A stretch of DNA of 64,000 nucleotides from Klebsormidium nitens (Eukaryota; Streptophyta; Klebsormidiophyceae; Klebsormidiales; Klebsormidiaceae): contig DF236968.1 of assembly GCA_000708835.1 (NCBI GenBank), forward strand, positions 186,001 through 250,000, written 5' to 3'. Made by a program: the position numbers and the translations under genes. The notes under the pieces are model-generated. The model had not been told where the DNA came from. It saw only the letters and a program-made list of their open reading frames with translations, and searched no databases. Shown one piece after another: positions 45,943-58,200 of the stretch (position 1 is the first letter of the stretch; every line of letters begins with the position of its first letter).

Positions 45943-48900
45943 ATGGACACAGCCGCTCTGCCCATCCCGCCTTCGTCCCGTGCAAAGCTGTTTGCCGCAG
46001 GGTTCCGCAGGTTGGCAGACCTGAGAAAGATCAGTGCCGTGGAGCTTGCAAAAGGTGATTATTGTTTTTACCAGGTGACCAAGCTCTTTCAAAATTGACC
46101 AGATTTTCCCTCCGGTTGAGGGGTATTTGGTGGTTACTTTCAATGATGTCGGTCAGCTGAGCAAAGTTCTGCTCTGATGCAATAGAAATGCTGCCATTGC
46201 AGGCAAGATTCAGGAAAGATGTATCCCATACACAGTCGCAGGGTCAGAGGTGTTAGGAGTCTACTATCTGGCTCTTGAGATTGCTTCAATCATTGTGTTG
46301 ATGACAGTCAGTTTGGTGGTGGTGATTGAGTAAGTGTATCTGAAGTGTTCGCAATGATCAGCCTACGAACCACGTGATTGATCATCTAATTCAATCCATC
46401 AATCCATCAATCCAACAACATGCAGCCCGTGTCAAACACTACTCCTTGCTTAGAGGAATGATCAGATGGATTGATGTATTGTTGGATTGATGGCTTGGAC
46501 ATCAATTGATTTACTCTGATAAAACTCATGGAACCGCAGCTCTCTCTTCGATCATACTTGCATATCTGGCTTGACTGAAGACTGGTGGTGAGCTTGGCGA
46601 CAGAAAGGGGAAAGGAGCAATTCAACGGGACTCTCCCCATGACTTGCCTTGAGCGTCGTTGCATCCAATATTGAGAAGCAAAGCTGTTTGTTGCAGAAAG
46701 TGGCCTGAGCCAGGAAGAAGCTCTCCACATCCTGCGGGTGGTCAATCCAGCTGGAGACAATGGCGCAATGGCTGGTGAGTCCTGGCCCTCTTCTTCTCAA
46801 TGCAGCGCACTTTGTCCTTTATCTGGGAATGTAGTATCTTCTTCTTTGGACAGACTCTCTCCATTGCGGAGGCCTTTCACTGTTCTGCTCATTTACAAGT
46901 ATGTTGTCCCTTTCGTACCATTTCCTTGCTGCGAAATTGTGAGGTAACACAGGCTGTCTGTGGCGACACTGAAGATTGAACAGCCTTAATTATTAGTTTC
47001 AAGGTTTGTGAAACCTTTGCCCTGCAGGTGCCAAGTCAGCGTTGCAGATCTTGCAGATTGAGAAGAAGCGCCGGAGGATCACAACCTGCTGTGAGACGCT
47101 GGACGAGATCTTGGGAGGGGGGATCAGTCCACAGGAGGTGACTGAAATTTGTACGCAGCAAAAGTCTCTTCCTTCTAGCGCACCTATGACACGAAACGCT
47201 GTACAAATCTGCGAGTTTGTTTAAGCTGTCAACAGGTTAGCACCCAGTCATGGGCGGGTCTGAAAGATGTACTGTAGCAGCCGCATCTCAAGCATGTTGA
47301 TTGCTTCCAGTACAACTGAAGTCCACCAGAAGGAAGATTATGCACCCCAACATGTTTTCTGATTGCATGGCCATCAAACTCTTCCACCAGAAGTGGTAAT
47401 CTGTCCTGAATAACTCTCTATTGAAAGGACGACTGATCAGTGGCAGCTGATCAGCAGATTGTTCCTGCAGGCGGCGTGCCAGGCGTTGGGAAGACACAAC
47501 TAGGGTGCGTCAAAATTTTGCCCTTGCACCACCTCCTATCTTCCATTGACCCGTTCACCAGCACCTTCTAACTTCTGTTTCCTGCACGGCCCGAGTCTGC
47601 TTTGCGTTACTCTCTTCTTGCATGGAATACCATTGTTTATTGCTTGCCGAGTTTCAAAACACAGAGTTGCGTAGTATTGGTGTCCGAAAGCCATCGAAAG
47701 AAATTCAAACACGTCCACATTGTTACAGATCCGAGGTCCAAAGCTGACGCAATGTGGTTCTCACACCTATTTGTACCAAATTGATGGTGTGGAGTTACAG
47801 CTGCTAAGGGGTCCGTTAGGTGTCTTTGTGGTGCAGAATCCAGTTGGCCATCTCGGTGCAGCGGCCAGAGGAGCTGGGAGGACTCGCTGGGGAGGCAGTA
47901 TACATTGGTGAGAAATGTTACCACGGGATTTGGGTACTCTCAAATTGATCCCTCGCGGGACTTGCCGACTGGGTGTTTCAGTTGCTCTTGAATCGAAACG
48001 CTCCGCTTTAGCCCTTCCAAGCAAGATTACAGGATCGTGATCTTCTTCTTGTTCAGATCTTTCGTCACTTTAAAGCTCCCTCGTCGTACCAAATGATGGC
48101 CGAAGTCAGGATTCTGCCGGGCAGCCTTTCTTTTAAAATCAGTCCCTTTCTGCATCCCATGAACAGCAGCGGATGAATCCCAGGGCCGAAACGGAGCGTT
48201 TCGTTCCGTATCAGCTGTGAGAGAATCGGAGCTAGGCCCCCTGTCTGAGGCCGGTTTGCACGAAACAGGCACCAATGTTAACAATTCGGAGCCGGTTTTT
48301 CGGAATCGGGCCCTGTTTGGTGCAAACCGGCCTTGAACAGTGGCCTAGCTCGGTTTGGCTCCGTTGTGGTGCCAAGGCACCCTGTGCGTGTATCGGAGAG
48401 CTTTTCAGCGATCCAATTACACTGACGAAGTTATTTATCGAGTTGAAAACTGGCGGTCGATTGGAACACTGCCAAACCCATGGGCAGCATCGTTATTGAG
48501 GGAATCCCGCGTGACCTTCGCTGGCCAAAGGACGTCCTTTCAAGGTGCTTTGCCTTCTGGTTATTCTGCTGTCTGCTTCTCCCTCTCTTCCCCGCCTTGG
48601 ATCTTGAAGTCCCTTGCTGTCGCTTGTCGTATCGCTCAAGTGCCATTTCCAGTCATTTTTGTCTTCGTAAGCATTCCGGAAAAGCTGCAAATTTGGAAGC
48701 ATTACTTGTTCAAGACACCACATCTTGGCGGAGCCGATATTTGAGAAGGCAGACGCCTCGCTCATTGGACCGAAATTGGTTTGACGTTGACCAGACAACC
48801 CGACAACCCAGAGCCAGAATCCTAGAGCCTTCCTCTGCTAGACACTGATGTTGGAGCGTGTTTCGAGATTGGTAGACCCCAGTTTCTCAGGAATGTCAGT

Positions 48901-51900
48901 CTTAGACCCCAGATTTAACATCTCCAGAACCATAAAACCCTAACCCCAACCCTGCCCTAACCCGATTCTGACCCTAACGGCTCAATCCCCAGACACGGAG
49001 GGCAGCTTCATAGTGGAGCGTTTGCTCGAGAAGGCGGACGCCAATTTCCCGAGAGTTTTTAATCTAAACCCAGAATCCACAGCTCTATAGCCTTCACATC
49101 CTCATCCTAACCCCTCCCCTTATCGTAACCGAATCCTTACCCCAAACACGGAGGGCAGCTTCATGGTGGAGCCCGTGCTCGAGATGGCTTACGCTTAACA
49201 CACGGATAGCACTTGTCCAGAAACCTAACAGGCTAAAAATCTTGGTAAGCCAAAACATAGTTAACAAAACCCAAAAATAACTGGAGAGGGTTCACATTGG
49301 ACTTTCCGGAATAGATTATCCTCCTTCGAAAACACGGAGTTACTGCAATGACGGAAGCACACGTCATGGTCCGGAACGCGCTTTGCCAACGGTCAATGTT
49401 TCGAACCAAAAAACGCTTTCGGCATCGAGGATCGGTCCAAAAGGTCCTCGATAAAACATGTTTTCGAAAGGCGGTCGGCGACCGCCTTTCGAAAACATGT
49501 TTTACGATTGTGACGCCCGTCTCGGCGATCGAGTGGCTCAAATTCGCCTTCCGCGCGGTTCGCCCGAAAGCTATGACGTCAAAATGTACCAAGTGTACTA
49601 GTTTGTACAACCACGTGATCGCACGTGGTCTCTGGTGAAACTGGTGATGCATTCGACAGGGGTTTTCCCAATGTGAACCCAACTTCGGAACTCGTTGGTA
49701 CAACGTCACACCACGTCATCTGGGTACATCTCAAAACAAAGCGAAAGTTGATTGAAAGCCCAATGTGAACCCTCTCCTGTCGCTGTCGCCAGATACGGAG
49801 GGCAGCTTCATGGTGGAGCGCGTGCTCGAGATGGCGGACGCGTGGCTGGCGGACGTCCGGCGGGAGGCCCTGTCCGCACAGGAGCCGCACCTGGAGGCCA
49901 GCACTTCGGGGCTGAGCGCCGAGACTGTTCTTTCGAGCATCCACTACTACAGGGCCTACGACTACACGGAACAGCTGGCGGTCGTCAACGTGCTGCCGCA
50001 GCTGCTGAAGCAGCATCCGAAGGTGGGGTTGGCGTGTTTGATGTCGTGTGATTGGAAGGCTGGCGAAGTTTTTGTTTGTTGGGAGGGTGAATGGTCTTGT
50101 AAGGCTGGAAAGAGCCAACGTTTCCGCACGGCTGGAAGGATTAGCATCCGAAGGTAGGGATGGCGCGATTGACGTCCTTTGCCTGGAAGGAGTCCATAAT
50201 TTGTGTTACTTAGGAAGTTTGAAGGATCATGTATGCTGGGGAGGGGGAGGGTACCCTTTTGGCTGGAGGGACTGAACGACTCGTAGGAGAAAAGTCTCGC
50301 ATGACCCCGGACTGCTGGAAGGTGAGAAGAATCTTACCCTTTTGGAACGTGGATCTCATCTTGTATGTTCGAAGGAAGCGAGGTTTTCCGTGAACTGGTT
50401 TTTGATGCGATTGAGCGAATGTGAGCAAAGCGGTGGGAAGGAGACGTTCAAAGTGGGACGGATTGCCCTATATGAGGAGCGTCCCTGCTCCTGTGCTCAA
50501 CTGGCGTGATACCGTCCCTGTCTTTCAAGATCGAAAAACAAGCTGCAGCATCCATCACATGCGAGATGTATTCTTTTCTGGTAGAACGGCTCTGGAATGC
50601 CACTTACTTTCTGTCCAATCCCTGATATTGCGGCAATCCTGTGTCGAGCCTTCCGACTCTTTATCTTCTATCGACCGGACAGTCGAGGATTGTCTGCAGC
50701 AAGAGGAACTTCCCAAACTGCCCGCTCAAGCGCCGTCGAACTTCCGCTACAGATTCGGCTGCGGGTCATTGACAGCATAACATCTCACTTCCGGCAAAAA
50801 CCTAGGGACACGGAGACTTAGATGGACAGTGTGAGGTTTCTTTTCCTTGATGTCATTCACTGGCAGAATCTCTAAAGTCCTAAAAGTTCAAACCCCCTTA
50901 CTTCGCAAACCTGGCTGCTGATTAAAAACAGCGAGACATGCTTCCGCTGGCATAATCTCAGGCGGAGCGCAAATGCACGACGGGAGACACTGCATATCGC
51001 ATTTTCTTGGTGAAAATTGATTACAGATTGTTCAAAGCCTGAATCTTTCAGCACCCCTACACCCTCGCAGATCCGACTGCAGGTCGTCCACGGGGCGACC
51101 TTTTCTTCGGGCAGAATGCAGGGGAATGAAAACATACAGGGGAAGGGATCCCGCAAGTTGCTTGATGAAATGGGTGCAAATCACTGCTTTTCGAAACCCT
51201 CGATTCTCATCCCTGAACCCTTCTGAATCTCCTACGCAGATCCGGCTTCTGATCATCGACAGCGTGACGTTCCACTTCCGGCAAGACTTCGACGACATGG
51301 CGCTGCGCACGCGCGTCCTCAACGGGATGTCACAAAAGCTCATGCTGCTCGCGGAGAAGCACGACGTCGCGGTAAGTCGATCGGCTGCAAGCTGTTGTCG
51401 TTTGGGTTAGAGCGCGGTCAACCTCACAAAGAGTTTGCAATACTTCTAAACGAGGCATCTCGGAAGAAATAGCTCCAACAATGCGCTCCGAAAAGGTGCC
51501 TAAAGCAGATGTACGAAAGCACATCAAAGGAGCCGTCGCATCGCTTATAGTCGACAAGTACGCACTAAAAGGCGTCAGATCAGGGACCTCGTATCACTCA
51601 TTGTTCGCCTGTGGCCCATCTTCTCATTGATCTGTCGCAACCGCGGGTTCGCATCCATTGTGCTGAACAACTAACAGGTGCAATTCGCAAGGAGCGCAGA
51701 GCCACCGCCCCTAGGCATCTTCGCGGTTACGGGTACCAAAGTATCAAGGGGTTCTTGAGATGCGGTTTGCTGATCCTTCAAATCGGGCGCAGGTCGTTCT
51801 CGTGAACCAAGTCACGACCAAGGTTGTGGGGCAGAACCAGTCGAAGCTCGTCCCGGCTCTAGGCAAGCTACCCCGCTCTTTTTCCTGTCTTCGTATTATC

Positions 51901-52663
51901 CGTTCGATAATAAGAACAGTTCCATCGTTCCACTCCATGCTTTCGTTTCGCCCTGACGTGATCCGTGGAAATTAGGAAGTGACCTTCGTTGCCCTTTAAT
52001 CACAAAGTCATGTATCAGCCTGTTTTTTATCTGTGGAAGCTTATCTTCGAAAATTGCTTCCTTGTGCACTTCTCCTGTGCCTGTCTAAATGATGCGGGAT
52101 GTGTAGCGACCGTCTCTGCAAGGTCAGCGGGAAAATCAGTTTTGAGACTGAATTAACTATGATCAAGCAGAAGCAAGCGGCCTTACCCTGCTCTGTTGAC
52201 CTCACGCTCTCGCACCTTTGTCGACAACATGACATGTGAAGCCGTAGCTTCACATTGCTGAGCGCCCGGAATGAGCAACCCAGAAAGCTCGTACCTGAAT
52301 ACGAGTCATTTTTCCTACTTTCTTGGTCCGAAGTCAAGTCAGTTCTTCCCATCCCACTCGCTCTTGAGTGGAAGCTGCCATAAGAATCGGTTGAGAGCTC
52401 GATGCTATTCGCCTACTGCAGGCGAGAGCTGGTCCCATGCGTGCACGAACCGCGTCATACTGTTCTGGATGGAAGGGCAGCGTTACGGGCACATTTACAA
52501 GTCGCCCTCCTTACGGGCGGGGACTGCTCCCTACTTTGTAACGACGGAGGGCATAAGAGCCACCCCTGCAACCAATAAGCGGCCATGGCAGGAGCAGTCA
52601 GCGTCACCAAGCGATCTCGGCTCTTATCGAACTGAGGAGTTGGGGCTCTCGGTGGCAACCTGA
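45943..52663 (+). CDS. RAD51C: DNA repair protein RAD51C (9 exons)
   Basis: A RAD51 paralogue and ATPase of the BCDX2 and CX3 complexes, acting in nuclear homologous recombination and meiosis. Exons: 45943-46054, 46697-46774, 47028-47150, 47471-47504, 47837-47907, 49793-50022, 51240-51371, 51793-51862 and 52422-52663. Phases agree and the product is 363 residues, the usual size for the family. The N-terminal helix-hairpin region starts MDTAALPIPPSSRAKL. Then come CCETLDEILGGGI, Walker A GVPGVGKT (106-113), DTEGSFMVERV, Walker B LLIID (219-223) with SVTFHFR, LVNQVTTK, and GESWSHACTNRVILFW. Intron 8 is GC-AG, the rest GT-AG. Introns 5 and 6 contain decayed copies of exons 6 and 7, and intron 5 also contains a MITE-like insertion. 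Confidence 0.95.
48712..49200 (+). repeat. Three decayed copies of RAD51C exon 6 start
   Basis: Copies of ACACGGAGGGCAGCTTCAT...GAGCG...GAGAAGGCGGACGCC lie at 48712-48775 (most decayed), 48985-49050 and 49141-49200. The latter two are exactly 153 nt apart. The intact exon starts at 49793. C-rich CCCTAACCC-like tracts precede the last two copies (48925-48980 and 49090-49145). Confidence 0.88.
49283..49777 (+). mobile_element. MITE-like element in RAD51C intron 5
   Basis: Perfect 18-nt inverted repeats (GGAGAGGGTTCACATTGG at 49283-49300, complement at 49760-49777) bound about 495 bp with no coding capacity. A further CCCAATGTGAACCC copy lies inside at about 49668. An internal perfect hairpin is listed separately. 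No target-site duplication is obvious. Subtracting 495 from the 647-nt distance between the last decayed exon copy and the true exon leaves 152, matching the 153-nt period of the array. This supports a later insertion. Confidence 0.72.
49452..49504. repeat. Perfect 25-nt hairpin inside MITE-like element
   Basis: Arms 49452-49476 and 49480-49504 are exact reverse complements around a 3-nt GGC loop. Each arm itself contains AAAACATGTTTT, a smaller palindrome. It would form a very stable cruciform or RNA hairpin. Confidence 0.9.
50741..51125 (+). repeat. Three decayed copies of RAD51C exon 7 start
   Basis: Copies of the acceptor and the IRLLIIDSVTFHFR-coding start begin near 50753, 50909 and 51071, ahead of the intact exon at 51240. 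Spacings are 156, 162 and 169 nt. The first keeps ATTCGGCTGCGGGTCATTGAC. The second, at about 50909, is heavily altered. None continues past the Walker B region. Confidence 0.82.
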
Positions 52664-53391
52664 CGATGCGGTTTTCTGCCATCCGTTCAACATGTCGTCA
52701 CATACAAAGTATCACTGTTCTTACATCGACGAACGTAGCCACTTGGCCATCCCGCTTAACCTAACCAATTTGCACAAGTCTTAATCCACGCTCAGAAGAT
52801 GCATGTTTATATACACGGCTTGATACGATGTACCAGGGCACATTTGTGATTGACAGACTCGACAGGATGGGCCGTTGCAAACCCGCGAGACGGATGCAAT
52901 AAGTTCATGCATGGCTTCTGCTGAATGGCCGGTTCGACATCCAATCAGGACCCTGTGAAGACAATTAGCGGCCGGTCAGGCCTGGACTTAAGGATAACAC
53001 ATATACAGGATCCCAATGATTAGTTATATCAGCCGCGCGAATCCATGGGCCTAGCTATTCAGTTGCACACACGACCCTAGCATAACAAGTGAGCCTGGAC
53101 GAAGTTGGCGGCAGTGCTTTCTCAATAGCCCAGTAAGTGCACGTCACTATACCATGATGATGCACATGACGCAACTTGCTCTGTGTCATGAGCCAGTGTA
53201 CGAGGACGCGCTTAACCAACTTTTCAAACCGCTTACACACCACGCAGAGAGTGATCCACACACTTGATCACTGCAAGTGAGAAGACGTCCAAGGACAAGT
53301 TGCGCAGCTTAACCACACTTTGGCAACTGATCAAGTTCGTCTTCTCTTTGTCCAACAACCTGATCACTGCATGACCAAACACAAACACTTT
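52664..53391. other. Intergenic, convergent 3' ends
   Basis: 0.73 kb between the RAD51C stop and the stop of the convergent small multi-drug export family gene. No exon or RNA gene is recognisable. Confidence 0.6.
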
Positions 53392-54486
53392 TTACACTAC
53401 CGGTTCTTCTCCTGCCGCCTTCTTGCGCCGGCTCGTCCAGAACGCAGCAATGGCAGCCGTGAACAGCCCCGCTCCAGCAATCAATGCGCCTGCATAGCCG
53501 AGCTCGCACAACGCCGTCACGATCGCCCCAGCAATCATGACCCCCGCAAGGTTGGCCGCGATCGACTCCCAGAATGGCAACCCGAGAAGATGTGCCCCAA
53601 TCGCCCCAGACCATGCCCCAGTCAGCGGCAGCGGGACAGCCACGAACAAGGTTAACCCGAGGGTTCTGTACTTAACCAGAAGGTCAGCCCGGCTGCGCGT
53701 GCGCTTGAAGAGCCACTCAAAGAACTTCTTGGCAAGGCCGCTGCGCTGGACGAGCCAGTCGGAGACCTTGCCGACATAAGCGATGACAAAGGGGATTGGA
53801 AGCATGTTGCCAAGGACCGCTAACCCGTACACCTGGATGGGTTTAAGGCCTAACCAGTAACCAACTGGAATCGCACCCCGGAGCTCTACTACTGGGAGGG
53901 CAGCCACCAAGATAATCGTGACCCAGTCCGGCAGGCCAAGAGACCGGAGGGCGACAGCAATTCTCTGTCCGAGGCTGAGGTGCCCGCCGCCTGGGGGGAC
54001 GATTATGGTGTTCAAAGGAGGGGGGTCCGGCTGGACCGCAAATGCGGGGCCGGCGAAGGCCGACAGAAGGAAAAGCAGAGGGATAGCTAGGAGAGCGCTT
54101 CGAAGGACTTTGTGAAAGAAGAGCTCATTGGTGGGGGCTGGGGGACTATTCGACGGGGGGAAGCTGCTAGGCCCGTCCTCGCAACTAGGAAAAGAAGACT
54201 GCGGCGCTGCCGTACTGCTTTGTGCTTGGTGTTCTGACGTGCTCCCCTTGCATGGATAGTTTCTCGACCCCCTTTGCTCCGCTACACATTGAGGGCCCGC
54301 AGGAGCTGCCCTGCTATTGACCCCAGAAAAACGTGTCCTCCATAGCTTCTCATTTTGTGGGATAGTGTGGAACAGAATTTGGCGTCCCTCGCAGGTGCGC
54401 TTGGCCGCATGTTTAAGCTGAGTGTCAGTTTGAGGGAGCCGGAGCTGCACCCCTGCCAAATGCTGAGAGGACCAGCTGAGAGCCAT
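53392..54486 (-). CDS. Putative small multi-drug export family protein, plastid
   Basis: 364 residues in one uninterrupted exon. ATG at 54486 directly follows a TTG that extends the open frame, so I take the ATG as start. The first 110 or so residues are Ser/Pro/Gln-rich with no fold, like a transit peptide. A hydrophobic stretch ending AGPAFA could be a thylakoid or envelope signal. Then come WVTIILVAALPVVELRGAIPVG, a membrane segment through LGNMLPIPFVIAYVGKV, PLPLTGAWSGA, and two further hydrophobic segments before a KKAA-type basic end. The PVVELRGAIPVG and PLPLTGAWSGA signatures belong to the COG2426 family found in cyanobacteria, archaea and plastids. The export name is historical and the substrate is unknown. 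It is divergent from the next gene. Confidence 0.85.
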   Translation of the reverse strand: MALSWSSQHLAGVQLRLPQTDTQLKHAAKRTCEGRQILFHTIPQNEKLWRTRFSGVNSRAAPAGPQCVAEQRGSRNYPCKGSTSEHQAQSSTAAPQSSFPSCEDGPSSFPPSNSPPAPTNELFFHKVLRSALLAIPLLFLLSAFAGPAFAVQPDPPPLNTIIVPPGGGHLSLGQRIAVALRSLGLPDWVTIILVAALPVVELRGAIPVGYWLGLKPIQVYGLAVLGNMLPIPFVIAYVGKVSDWLVQRSGLAKKFFEWLFKRTRSRADLLVKYRTLGLTLFVAVPLPLTGAWSGAIGAHLLGLPFWESIAANLAGVMIAGAIVTALCELGYAGALIAGAGLFTAAIAAFWTSRRKKAAGEEPVV

Positions 54487-55204
54487 CAATCAAGCTCTAC
54501 TGCTATCCTTCCGATTTGACTGTTGCCCCCCACAGTACCCTCCAGATATCCCCTCACCACCCAACCACCCAATAGCAAGGGGAGGTGTCTTTCGGGTGTT
54601 GGGCGCGCTTTCGTGCACAGCAGGGCTGAATGCAGGCTGTGACTCTCAGCTGCGAAGAATCTTCAGTGCACTTCAGAGAAGCAATGCTGCCAGCTTATGC
54701 GCGCAGCATCCCTCTTCTCACATGCTTTGCCCAGCAGAACCGCAAAGATCCTCAAGAGGACCACCCCCGCCCCTGGGCCCTGGCCCACAGTGGTGCAACG
54801 TTCTAGCAAAGCTCTTCCAGGACTCCGAGGAGTGATGTCAACAAACTGTGTGCGCCACAATCAGCCGCCACAATTGCTGTTTTCAAGGGTCCCTCAAGCG
54901 CAATGCAGACTCAGTGCTCGAAGGTGCTCCAAGCTTGGGCTTCGACGCCTATGCACCTTTGACACCACTTTCCGATCATCGAACGTTTCACGTCGATATG
55001 AACACTCGTGTGTCAAAACCATCGGCTCTTCTTGTGCACACAGTTCTGCATCTTGGAAATACCAGTACTTCAAATTCAATGCGCTTTCATGGTGCACCGT
55101 GCAGCGCTTGTAACTTGTATAAATGCTTGTAAGGAGGGACCAAAACCACGTAGCTTGCGCTGTCCCAGTTGGCACCACCCGCCTCGCTTCAATTTCTCGC
55201 CAGC
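54487..55204. other. Divergent intergenic region
   Basis: 0.72 kb between two divergent starts, presumably with both promoters. Short open frames on both strands lack recognisable content. Confidence 0.5.
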
Positions 55205-58200
55205 ATGGCCCAGACTTTGGCAGCAAAGAGCTGCTGCTTCGCTGAACAATTTATCATGAGCAGGCACAGCCCCCAATGCCGAGGTCCAGAATTTCCGTCT
55301 CCAAGGTTCCCTCCAAGCAGACAGTCTGTCGCAGTCTGCAATCCAGTTTCTAGGAGAGGTGAACACGGAATAGAGAGATTGCGAAAACAGAGGCGACCTT
55401 CGCAAGTTTGTGCAATTGGGGCTCCGTCAGGGGGCGTGGCTCCAGAGGACGACAGTGCGAGGATAGAGGGGATGAATGTTCCAAAGACTGGGGGCGAAGA
55501 GCAGGTACCACGCTCAAAGGCAAGTGCCCTGGCCGACGATGCGCCTCGCTGAGGTTGAACATTCGGGATAGTGATTCTCCACTTCCTTGCCTTCTCGTTT
55601 CCCCTTTGGTAAGTCAAACAGTCCTCAAAACCAGCTCAACTGTTACAGCCCCAAGGCCCTTTAGAAACCCTCAGTCAAAGCGAAGGCCTCAATCAATGCC
55701 CCTTGATACTTTTGGAAATTCATGTTAGCAAGTGGGTCAGCTGAGCAAATGTTTGTGTGCGTGGCTCTGTTTTTGTCCTGGGACAAATGTAAGTAAACCA
55801 CTGATGGTAGGAGACCCTGCCAGTGGGATAAGCGATGGGCGCAAACTTCACTTGTTGTGACTTTAAAACCAAAGCAGGCTCCCCCGGGTTGCCCACAAAA
55901 CCACAGATTGTGAATTAGACTTGTGTGAAGGGCATCAGCCTTATACTCTGTAACGCAAATGTGCGCATCCCCTGATTGAGAAGTCTGTCAAAGAGATTGG
56001 CAAATTCTGACCGCCTGAATGTGTCCCATTGCAGGAAGGTGGTTTCAAAGGCTGGTTCCAAAACCTGCAGGTAAGCCCTCTTTATCCATGAAAACGTCAT
56101 TCCTTGTTGATTGTGAATACTTGCTCCTCGTTGCGTCCTCGTCTCATTTTCGAGTCCAGGATCGGACCTTTGGAGAAACCAATCTCCATATGCAGCTTCA
56201 GTATCTGCTGTATACCGGTTAGTCAATTGTGGACCCTGATACACCCCGTTACTTTTGAATGAGGTCCACCTCCCACTACTGCTGGGGTTGTAACAGGGCA
56301 CTAAAGACTTGGAAAGACGCTTTTGGGTTTTCTCTCTCAGAAGACAATTATAGACGGGTTCTCTTTGGCACTTGTAGCTAGGAAATCTGCCCTAGCTCGC
56401 TTCTGTACATTTCGACAATATTCGATCATCCTTCCCATCAAATACGGTTGGTGTGAACCAGAGCCATGTCAGACTGCTCAGACTGGCCCTGCTTGTGGTG
56501 CAAATCGCCACAGAAACTTCCGTAGTAAAAGCTCCCGTGAGTCAGGACCTTTCAGAGTCTACTTTGCCTGCCTTCCTTTAAGCTGCAAGATTACACTCCA
56601 AATCTGAGGAAATAGTGAAAAAACTTTCTCACGTCTTCGCCACCAGGAATCAAACACCAATCATGAGTCTAGTGAGAATAATTTCTGATGCAGATCATTG
56701 CTTCCCTGCATCATTGGCGTTGCGGCAGCTTGCAATCCAAAAGGGAAGGCTATAGTCACTTTGCTAAGGGGTTCCTTCCAAACGTTTTTTAACCGCCGTT
56801 CTTAACCCTTCGTTTGCAGATGGACGCAAAGGCTGCGCGCGCACGGGTTGCAAAGCTGGGGTTGGCCGCAGTCCTGGCGTACGGCCTCCTTGACGGCGTG
56901 ACATATACGGTCGCATTTACTCTCGCCTTTCTGGGGTACGAAAAGAGCACGGGGCTCAATCCCGCTAGAAACCTGAAGTCGCTACTCGGGGTGAGTTTCT
57001 TGCTCGCTTCGGTATTGTACTTTAAAAGGGCTCGATTCTACTTTGTCTGCAACCCGAACTACGAGTTCGAAGTACATGGAATGAAACCGTCATGCGAGGT
57101 TGAGAAATTGCAAGCGTATCGGAGTTCCGTTCGCTTCAAGCTTTCGAGAATGAATGGCGGTTTTTTGCGGCCGGTTCGCATAGCCAGCCTTCTGACCGGT
57201 AGACTCTCGTGAACTTCCTGAAAGACTGACGTGTGCCCTCGTCTGACTTGGTTGATAACTGCGGGTCGAATAACTTGGGACTGAACGGGTTTTGACGTGG
57301 AAGAGCATGTTCGCATTTTGATCTCATTCCGATTTCTGTGGAGGAGACGATTATGCTCATCGCGTCGCTTCTCCCTTTACTTCTTTCGTAACGAAGTTCG
57401 AACGCCAATTTGTCAACCGATCTTCAGTAACGTAGCTCTCAGGAGATTTCAGATTGACTTTTTCGACTTGCAGAGCAGACTGGCGGTCAGGTTCGCTGCG
57501 CTTTAACAGCAGACTCTGCCGTTTGTAGTCTCACACTGTCCCACACTGATGACCGAAAGTGGTAGCTGGATACCTCTTGTCAAACCTCTTAAACGAATCG
57601 CAAACATGACCATAAACCTTTCCAAGGCGAAGGCACAACCGAACTCCACTGTTGCTGGTACTTGCGCTGGCCAACAACGCGCCCTGGCTTGAACTTCTCG
57701 TGCGTCTCTGTTGCAGAGTGCGAAGCTCTGAAAGCTTACCTGCAGCATCCCTTTGCTTTCTAAAGTCTACTGTGTAAAGGTGTACATGATCCTCAAGGGT
57801 TAAAAGCACGAAGTATGCAGTCTTGGTTGTATTTCGCCCCATGTTCTGTGGATCCACGCTCTCAAACCCCTTTTCATTCCCGCTTGGTCTAGTCAGAACC
57901 GAGAGGGCGGACTGCTTAAGCACAGGACAGCCTACTGGCATCGTGCTTTCTTGAAAGTACCACACACAATACCTCTCCGGTGTCCCTCGTGGAAATTGAC
58001 GGCTTCTGAAGAAGATGCAGACCATGGCTGCCAACGAGTTTCCTTTTCCGGACTTGATGCATGGAGCCACTAAACCCCCGCGGTTCCCAGTAGTGTGCAG
58101 CCCTAAGTATCGAGATGGCCGCAGCAACGCGTTCTGACCCTCGTTCGTGGTCTCACAGCGTACAATATTGTGTTGCAGATTGTCGTACTTATGTGGACGT

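Noticed and set aside
57531-58127. 198-codon open frame on the minus strand
   Set aside because: It starts only with TTG, lies inside an intron of the plus-strand membrane protein gene, and has no domain-like composition.
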